From positions 124,001-188,000 of the forward strand of contig JAUWAU010000008.1 in assembly GCA_030601885.1 (NCBI GenBank): a stretch of DNA of 64,000 bases. Direction: 5' to 3'. Source of the stretch: Armatimonadota bacterium (GTDB lineage Bacteria; Armatimonadota; Zipacnadia; JAUWAU01). This document shows, piece after piece, positions 59,040-64,000 of this stretch. The notes below the pieces were generated by a model. The model was not told the origin of the DNA and searched no databases. It saw nothing but the letters and a program-made list of their open reading frames with translations. Position 1 is the first letter of the stretch; each line of letters begins with the position of its first letter. The position numbers were made by a program, and so were the translations under genes.

Positions 59040-61396
59040 TGACGGATTCCCTCCTCGCCTACGGCCGACTCGGCAGGCTGCCGTGTACCCATTCCCGCCC
59101 GCGCGTGTGCCACGGCCGCCTGGCCGAGAGAGACGCCCCCGTCGTTGGGTGGCACCAAGTGCTGCGTATATGGGACCAGTCCCCGCCGCTCCAGTGCCGG
59201 CACGAGCCCCTCCACCAGGCGCACGTTCTGGAAGCAGCCGCCACTGAGCGTAACCTTCTCAAGGCCACTGCGCTCTGCTATCGCCGAGCACATTTCAGTC
59301 GTTCCATTGACGATGGCATTGTGGAACTTGGCCGCGATCACCGGTGTGGCCACATGGGCTAGGATGTCATCGACGATCCCACGGATCGTCGGGCGCCAGT
59401 CGAGCTGCAGTGGCTCCGGCACATCCCCGCTCGGCGATAGCACGTCGAAATCGTAAGCGGCAGACACGCCGTCGGCGCAATGCATCTCCAGCTCCATCGC
59501 TGCCTGGCCTTCGAACCGCGCCTCGTCCCGAAGACCCAGCAAGGCGGCGACGGCGTCAAACAGTCGGCCGCAGCTCGAGGTCAGCGGGGAGTTGAATTGC
59601 CGCTCGATCATCTGCCGAATCACATCGTGCCGCTCGTCGTCCGTTCGTTCGTTGAGTGCCAGAGGCAGCATCCGATACTCGGTGCCGAACGTGGAGAGCA
59701 GGTAGCTAAGGGCCATGCGCCACGGCTGCTCGGTGGCGGCATCTGCTCCGGGCATCGGCACCGTGGCGAAGTGCCCGACGCGCCGGAAGTCCACGAGATC
59801 GCCGACGAGGAACTCCCCGCCCCAGACCGTCTCATCCATTCCCAGCCCGAGGCCGTCGAAACTGACGCCGATGACCGGCTCCTTCATGCCGTGCTCGGCC
59901 ATGCAGCTCGCCATGTGGGCGTGATGATGCTGGACGGCGACCTTCGTCGGGCATGAATGCTCGAGCGCGTACCGCGTCGAGAGGTATTGCGGATGCAGAT
60001 CGTGGGCGACGACATCCGGGGTCGCGCGGAACAGCTCTTGATAGTGGCGAATCTCTTCCTCGAAATACGCACTCGCCTTCGCGTTCTTCAAGTCGCCGAT
60101 GTGCTGGCTGATGAAGGCGTACCCATCGCGCACGAGGCAGAAGGTGTTCTTCAACTCGGCCCCGCAGGCCAGGATGATGGGCGTCGCCTCGCCCAGTCGG
60201 ATGGGAAAAGGTGCATAGCCGCGCGCCCGGCGCATCACCAGCGGCTTGCCGGCGGCGATGCGGGCGACGGAGTCGTCGCATCGGGCGTGGATGTCGCGGT
60301 TGTGCACCAGCAGCGCGTCGGCCATCGGCAGCAGGCCCTGCCGCGCCGCCTCATTCGTGTGCGTGAGCGGCTCCTCGGTCAGATTGCCACTCGTCATCAC
60401 GAGCGCCGTGTATGGCGCATCGCGAAACAGCAGCGCATGCAGCGGCGTGTATGGCAGCATGACCCCGAGGTAGCGGTTCTGTGGCGCCACTTCCTCGGCG
60501 ATGGAGCAATCAGGACGCTTCCGCAAGAGCATTATTGGACGGCGCGGATCGGTCAGAAGCTCGCGCTCCGCGTTGTTCACCGTGCAGATGCTCTCCACGG
60601 CCTTGACGCTGCCACACATGATGGCGAGCGGCTTCTCCTCTCGATGCTTGCGCGCCCGAAGGCGCCGAACAGCGTCGCCGTTCTCAGCATCGCAGGCGAG
60701 GTGAAATCCGCCGAGGCCCTTCACGGCCACTACCCCGCCGTCTGCGAGGATCTGCTGCGTGGCCGGGATTATGTCACTCTCAGCCACCTCCCGCCCGGGC
60801 GCGTCGAGGGCGAGGCGCGGCCCGCAGCGCCAACACGCGTTCGGCTGGGCGTGATAGCGCCGGTCGTCGATGTTCTCATACTCACTGCGGCACTGGTGGC
60901 ACATGGGGAACGCGCGCATGGTCGTCTTGCCGCGGTCATACGGCGTATCTTCCACGATGGTGAAGCGCGGCCCACAGTTAGTGCAATTGATGAACGGGTA
61001 TAGCTGGCGGCGGTCGCCGGGATCGAAAAGCTCCGAGAGACAATCGTCGCACGTCGCCACATCCGGGGAAACGAAGCAAATGCGTTCGTGGGTCGAGCCA
61101 GCGGCATCAGCCCGCTCCTCGCTGCGTCGTATCTCGAACGTCGCATAGCCGGCCGGCTCGGCGTACTCAACGTGCACGTGCTCAATGGCCGCCAACACGG
61201 GTGGTTGGGTCCGGAGGTCGTCCACGAATCGGCGAACCCGCTCCGTCGGGCCCTCCACCTCAATCCGGACACCCTCTCGGGAGTTCAAGGCCCAACCATT
61301 CAAGGCATGCCACCGCGCACGTTGGTGCACAAAGGGCCTGAAGCCGACGCCCTGAACTATGCCGTCAACCTCAATGATGGCTCGAGTGCTGTGCAT
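59030..61396 (-). CDS. hypF: carbamoyltransferase HypF
   Basis: 788 residues from ATG 61396, chosen because it starts right before the acylphosphatase domain; a longer frame to 61438 adds 14 unconserved residues. Domains: acylphosphatase (about 1-90, VDGIVQGVGFRPFV), two zinc-finger pairs (about 105-190, CDDCLSELFDPG...CTNCGPRF and CHQCRSEY...CWRCGPRL), YrdC-like carbamoyl-adenylate domain (about 200-385, KGLGGFHLACDA), and Kae1-like domain (about 395-760, VQHHHAHMASCMAEHG, GVSFDGLGLG). It makes the carbamoyl group for HypE from carbamoyl phosphate and ATP. First gene of the hyp operon. Confidence 0.95.
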   Translation of the reverse strand: MHSTRAIIEVDGIVQGVGFRPFVHQRARWHALNGWALNSREGVRIEVEGPTERVRRFVDDLRTQPPVLAAIEHVHVEYAEPAGYATFEIRRSEERADAAGSTHERICFVSPDVATCDDCLSELFDPGDRRQLYPFINCTNCGPRFTIVEDTPYDRGKTTMRAFPMCHQCRSEYENIDDRRYHAQPNACWRCGPRLALDAPGREVAESDIIPATQQILADGGVVAVKGLGGFHLACDAENGDAVRRLRARKHREEKPLAIMCGSVKAVESICTVNNAERELLTDPRRPIMLLRKRPDCSIAEEVAPQNRYLGVMLPYTPLHALLFRDAPYTALVMTSGNLTEEPLTHTNEAARQGLLPMADALLVHNRDIHARCDDSVARIAAGKPLVMRRARGYAPFPIRLGEATPIILACGAELKNTFCLVRDGYAFISQHIGDLKNAKASAYFEEEIRHYQELFRATPDVVAHDLHPQYLSTRYALEHSCPTKVAVQHHHAHMASCMAEHGMKEPVIGVSFDGLGLGMDETVWGGEFLVGDLVDFRRVGHFATVPMPGADAATEQPWRMALSYLLSTFGTEYRMLPLALNERTDDERHDVIRQMIERQFNSPLTSSCGRLFDAVAALLGLRDEARFEGQAAMELEMHCADGVSAAYDFDVLSPSGDVPEPLQLDWRPTIRGIVDDILAHVATPVIAAKFHNAIVNGTTEMCSAIAERSGLEKVTLSGGCFQNVRLVEGLVPALERRGLVPYTQHLVPPNDGGVSLGQAAVAHARAGMGTRQPAESAVGEEGIRQCV

Positions 61397-61646
61397 CTCT
61401 TGCTCGGTCTGGCATCCGGCGTTCACCAGCGCGCCCACCCTCTCAGCACCAGAGTGTACCCGAAAAGATGGCCGCCGCCAATAGGCCTTCTAACAGCGCA
61501 GCAGCCAGTGGGCTGGCGGAGAGTCAACGATGATGTCGGTGTCACCGCGCCTATGACCTAAGGCGACCCGGTGCATGGAGGGCCACCGAGTACGTATGGC
61601 ATCTAACGCTCGCAGTCGCAGCGCCAAAGTTTTTGGCGGGAACGCC

Positions 61647-61674
61647 TTGACATATTTCGCGAGGTGCGTATACT
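61647..61674 (+). promoter_or_regulatory. sigma-70-type promoter TTGACA-N16-TATACT facing hdrC
   Basis: TTGACA 61647-61652 and TATACT 61669-61674 with a 16-base spacer, near-consensus. Expected start is near 61681, giving a leader of about 420 bases before hdrC that contains both operators and all three hairpins. A second TTGACA at 61689 has no matching -10. Confidence 0.6.
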
Positions 61675-61775
61675 GTGGATAGTACGTATTGACAAGTTTC
61701 CCACTGCCACCTGCCAGTATCTGGTGGCGTCGTTGTATAGAAGGGGCATCGCAATACATCAACTGAGCGGTCACT

Positions 61776-61799
61776 CTCCCCACGTTATCGCGCGGGGAG
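61776..61799 (+). terminator. hairpin followed by T-run in the hdr leader (attenuator-like)
   Basis: CTCCCC (61776-61781) pairs with GGGGAG (61794-61799), followed directly by TTTTGT. It lies about 95 bases after the expected transcription start, so it could terminate or attenuate the hdr transcript, or end a short RNA. Confidence 0.45.
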
Positions 61800-61814
61800 T
61801 TTTGTATGCCGGGG

Positions 61815-61834
61815 TTCGTGAAACGAGTCACAAA
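61815..61834. promoter_or_regulatory. operator site 1, CRP/FNR/Rex type (one mismatch)
   Basis: TTCGTGA-N6-TCACAAA, an inverted repeat with a single mismatch (C for T). The core GTGA-N6-TCAC is the half-site geometry of CRP/FNR-family sites and also fits Rex. It lies 16 bases after the first hairpin. Confidence 0.5.
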
Positions 61835-61944
61835 GTGCCCGTCTATGCGTGTTTGCGTTACCAGCATTGAAGGGCGAGCGGCATAACGAGGCACAACTGT
61901 ATCATATTCCCCCCAGCCGTATCGGGGGATTCCGAAGGGTCCCC

Positions 61945-61964
61945 TTTGTGAAAAGCATCACAAA
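61945..61964. promoter_or_regulatory. operator site 2, CRP/FNR/Rex type (perfect)
   Basis: TTTGTGA-N6-TCACAAA is a perfect 7+7 inverted repeat with a six-base spacer. It is 130 bp downstream of site 1 and 136 bp before hdrC. Regulators of this type respond to cAMP, oxygen, CO or NADH/NAD; for hydrogenase and heterodisulfide reductase genes a redox regulator such as Rex or an FNR-like protein is plausible. Confidence 0.65.
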
Positions 61965-62099
61965 TCGTCACGTTTCCGAGCGGCATAGTCGGATTGTCCC
62001 GCGTCGCAGTAGACCTCGTGCACGCCGCCCCATGCATTTCCCCACCCATACGTGGGTAGCCCTGGGACACAGCCCGGTCACGCAGCGGAGGTACCCGCA

Positions 62100-62684
62100 A
62101 TGGCCCTAGACGAGCCCAATCGAAATGTAGAGGACCTCGACACCCAGTTCGTTGAGGACGTGCTGCGCATGCCTGACGGGGAGAAGCTGAAAACGTGCAT
62201 TCAGTGCGGCACGTGCAGCGCCTCCTGCCCGACGAGCGACGCGATGGACTACTCGCCTCGCCAGATCATCGCCTACTTCCGGGCGGGAATGTTGGACAAG
62301 GTGCTCCGCAGCAACACGGTATGGATGTGCGCATCCTGTTATAGCTGCGCCGCCCGGTGTCCGTCGGGTATCAAGTTCACCGACTTGATGTACGAACTGA
62401 AGCGCCTGGCGCTTCAGCATGGTATTGAGCCTCCCCAAGAGAGCGGGCCCATTCTCACTCAAACCTTCGTGGACATGGTGCGGAGATACGGTCGGAATCC
62501 TGAGAGCAGGTTCATGACCGTCTTTACGATGAGGTCGAATCCCTTCGGCGGCATAAAGCAGCTCCCGCTGGCCTTCAAGCTGTGGCAGCGAGGGCGTTTG
62601 AAGCTCGGGGCTCCCAGCATTCGCGGCATCGAGGACTTGCGTAAGATCATGGAGGCCGTCGAGGCCGAGGAGGGCTCGTCGTGA
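62100..62684 (+). CDS. hdrC: heterodisulfide reductase subunit C-like iron-sulfur protein
   Basis: 194 residues from ATG 62100, with GGAGG 8 bp upstream. Two [4Fe-4S] motifs, CIQCGTCSASCP and CASCYSCAARCP, in the spacing of HdrC. The C-terminal half is helical and basic. HdrC passes electrons between HdrA and HdrB. Its TGA overlaps the GTG of the next gene by three bases. In bacteria such hdrCBA sets link flavin-based electron bifurcation to a hydrogenase or formate dehydrogenase. Confidence 0.9.
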   Translation: MALDEPNRNVEDLDTQFVEDVLRMPDGEKLKTCIQCGTCSASCPTSDAMDYSPRQIIAYFRAGMLDKVLRSNTVWMCASCYSCAARCPSGIKFTDLMYELKRLALQHGIEPPQESGPILTQTFVDMVRRYGRNPESRFMTVFTMRSNPFGGIKQLPLAFKLWQRGRLKLGAPSIRGIEDLRKIMEAVEAEEGSS

Positions 62685-63583
62685 CCTATACTTTTTATCC
62701 TGGCTGCGCTCTCGAGGCCAGCGCTATCCCGTACGACCAGGCGACCCGTGCCGTGTCCAATGCGCTCGGGATAGAGCTGGTCGAGCTCGATGACTGGAAC
62801 TGTTGTGGCGCCACGTGCTACACGTCAATGGCCGAGATAACGTCGTTCGCCGTCTCGGCCCGCAACCTGGCTCTGGCCGAACCGGCAGGGCATGACGTGG
62901 TGACCTGCTGCAACGGTTGCTACATGACGCTGAGCAAGACGAACACCTACATGCAAGAGGATGAGCGTATCCGAGAGCGCGTCAACGCGGGGCTCGCAGC
63001 CGCGGGGCTCAACTACGAGGGAACCATCAAAGTGCGCCACTTCCTCGACGTCATCCTCAACGATGTGCCCGAGGGCGCCATTGCCTCCAAGGTCAAGGCC
63101 GACCTCAGCGGGCTGCACGTCGCATCGTATCACGGGTGTCAGCTCGTGAGGCCGTACGCGACATTCTTGGAGGCGGAGTTCCCGAAAGCACTCGACGGTT
63201 TGATCGAGATGTGCGGGGCCGTTCCGGTGGACTACCCGCTCACGGCCAAGTGCTGCGGCGGCATGTTGATGCAGACGTCGAAAGCCGTGAGTGTTGACCT
63301 GTGCGCCAGCCTGGCGAAGTTGGCGATGGACCGGGGCGCGGACTGCATACTGACAGCGTGCCCTCTGTGCCACATGAACCTCGAAGGGTACCAGGACGCC
63401 ATAGGCGAGCGCATGGGCCGCGAAATACAGCTACCCATCGTGTACTTCCCGCAGCTCGTGGGCCTGGCCATGGGCCTGCCGGCCGAGAGCCTCGGCCTGG
63501 AGGCGTCCCTGATTCCTCTCGACGACATGCTCGCGAAGATACAGCCACTGTCCGAGACAACCGAACCTGTCGCGGCGGGGTAG
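62681..63583 (+). CDS. hdrB: heterodisulfide reductase subunit B
   Basis: 300 residues from GTG 62681. It has both CCG domains: the first with DDWNCCGATCYTS and the later CNGCYMTL, the second with YHGCQLVRP, AKCCGGMLMQ and CPLCHMNLEG. These cysteines hold the noncubane iron-sulfur clusters that reduce disulfides in HdrB. Stop-start overlap with hdrC shows tight coupling. Confidence 0.92.
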   Translation: MTYTFYPGCALEASAIPYDQATRAVSNALGIELVELDDWNCCGATCYTSMAEITSFAVSARNLALAEPAGHDVVTCCNGCYMTLSKTNTYMQEDERIRERVNAGLAAAGLNYEGTIKVRHFLDVILNDVPEGAIASKVKADLSGLHVASYHGCQLVRPYATFLEAEFPKALDGLIEMCGAVPVDYPLTAKCCGGMLMQTSKAVSVDLCASLAKLAMDRGADCILTACPLCHMNLEGYQDAIGERMGREIQLPIVYFPQLVGLAMGLPAESLGLEASLIPLDDMLAKIQPLSETTEPVAAG

Positions 63584-63653
63584 GCTTTGACGTCCGGGCC
63601 CGAGCGACCTGGGTACGTCCCGGCGGACCAGCTCCGGTAGGAGGGCGATTCAA

Positions 63654-64000
63654 TTGGCGGAACGCATCGGTGTGTACATTTGTCACTGCGGCACGAACAT
63701 CGCCGGCACGGTGAATGTGGACGAGCTGACGGAGTTCGCCAATGGGCTGGACGGCGTTGTCGTGGCACAGAACTACCACTACATGTGCTCCGACCCGGGC
63801 CAGGCTCTTATCAAGGACGACATTAAGGAGCACGACCTCACGCGGGTCGTCGTGGCCTCGTGCTCGCCCCTCATGCACGAACCCACATTCCGCCGCGCGT
63901 GCGCGGAGGCCGGGCTGAACGCGTATCTGTTCCAGATGGCCAATATCCGGGAGCATGCCTCGTGGGTGACCGAAGACCACGGCAAGGCCACGCTGAAGGC
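63654..64000 (+). CDS. hdrA: heterodisulfide reductase subunit A, N-terminal part (runs off the window)
   Basis: TTG 63654 with AGGAGG ten bases upstream starts RIGVYICHCGTNIAG, the HdrA N-terminus, with VVVASCSPLMHEPTFRRAC and YLFQMANIREHASWV following. The FAD domain and the ferredoxin clusters lie past the right edge. HdrA is the bifurcating flavoprotein of the complex. A hydrogenase-linked partner such as MvhD and hydrogenase structural genes may follow, as the neighbouring hyp genes suggest. Confidence 0.9.
   Translation, partial: MAERIGVYICHCGTNIAGTVNVDELTEFANGLDGVVVAQNYHYMCSDPGQALIKDDIKEHDLTRVVVASCSPLMHEPTFRRACAEAGLNAYLFQMANIREHASWVTEDHGKATLK

Larger units (their letters stand above)
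61397..62099. other. 703-bp divergent control region between hypF and hdrC
   Basis: No gene is supported. It contains the promoter at 61647, two CRP/FNR/Rex-type operators (61815, 61945), and three C-rich/G-rich hairpins (61776-61799; about 61907-61927; about 62043-62056, ACCCA-TACG-TGGGT). The 11-mer CGAGCGGCATA occurs at 61875 and again at 61977. Together these show a partly duplicated module of hairpin, operator and CGAGCGGCATA. Confidence 0.6.

Overview
The window looks like chromosomal DNA from a high-GC, Gram-negative-type, probably anaerobic or facultatively anaerobic bacterium of an uncultured lineage. The reasons are an exosortase/PEP-CTERM system, lipoproteins, very long secreted proteins with FlgD-like C-termini, and bacterial Hyp plus HdrCBA genes. 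GTG and TTG starts are common. I cannot assign a phylum with confidence; Armatimonadota or a candidate phylum with FlgD-like secreted proteins would fit. I see no rRNA, tRNA, CRISPR array or intact insertion sequence.

Layout. (1) 1-8094, + strand: acyl-CoA ligase, PLP-dependent decarboxylase, FemAB/CelD-like acyltransferase, Wzx-like flippase and an asparagine-synthetase-like amidotransferase. The first two resemble genes that travel with exosortase-A loci. (2) 8430-21929: three large secreted proteins sharing one C-terminal module. One is a repeat protein interrupted by an in-frame TGA. The other two are beta-helix/fibronectin-like proteins on the - strand, one with a built-in polysaccharide deacetylase, each followed by a small lipoprotein gene. 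Between them lie back-to-back relics of an IS3 transposase and a sugar epimerase. (3) 22298-46371, + strand: a long exopolysaccharide/O-antigen-type cluster with GT2, GT4 and GT-C glycosyltransferases, methyltransferases, DUF2304, an SMR-like transporter, a second flippase, an O-antigen ligase/polymerase, two more amidotransferases and the initiating sugar-phosphate transferase. (4) 46365-52672: EpsI-like protein, a GT-C enzyme, a PEP-CTERM protein, the exosortase, and a paralogue of the PEP-CTERM protein whose sorting tail has been replaced. (5) 52961-56441: truncated tyrosine recombinase, sodium:solute symporter, TolB-like propeller. (6) 56551-64000: hypFCDE on the - strand diverging from hdrCBA on the + strand across a 700-bp control region with two CRP/FNR/Rex-type operators.

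How the genes may work together. The + strand cluster can initiate (46 kb), elongate, flip and polymerise a surface polysaccharide. Amidotransferases, methyltransferases and the acyl-activation genes could decorate it, and the exosortase would process PEP-CTERM proteins destined for the same surface layer. No Wza/Wzc-type export or chain-length genes are in the window. The right end implies an uptake or bifurcating [NiFe] hydrogenase coupled to heterodisulfide reductase, whose structural genes probably lie beyond position 64000.

Most unusual points: two of the three amidotransferases have lost the glutaminase nucleophile (Cys to Gly, Cys to Ser) while keeping the synthetase P-loop; the PEP-CTERM paralogue pair shares a conserved leader but has different C-termini; one surface protein combines beta-helix, seven fibronectin-like repeats and a deacetylase; and the hyp/hdr control region contains a duplicated hairpin-plus-operator module.
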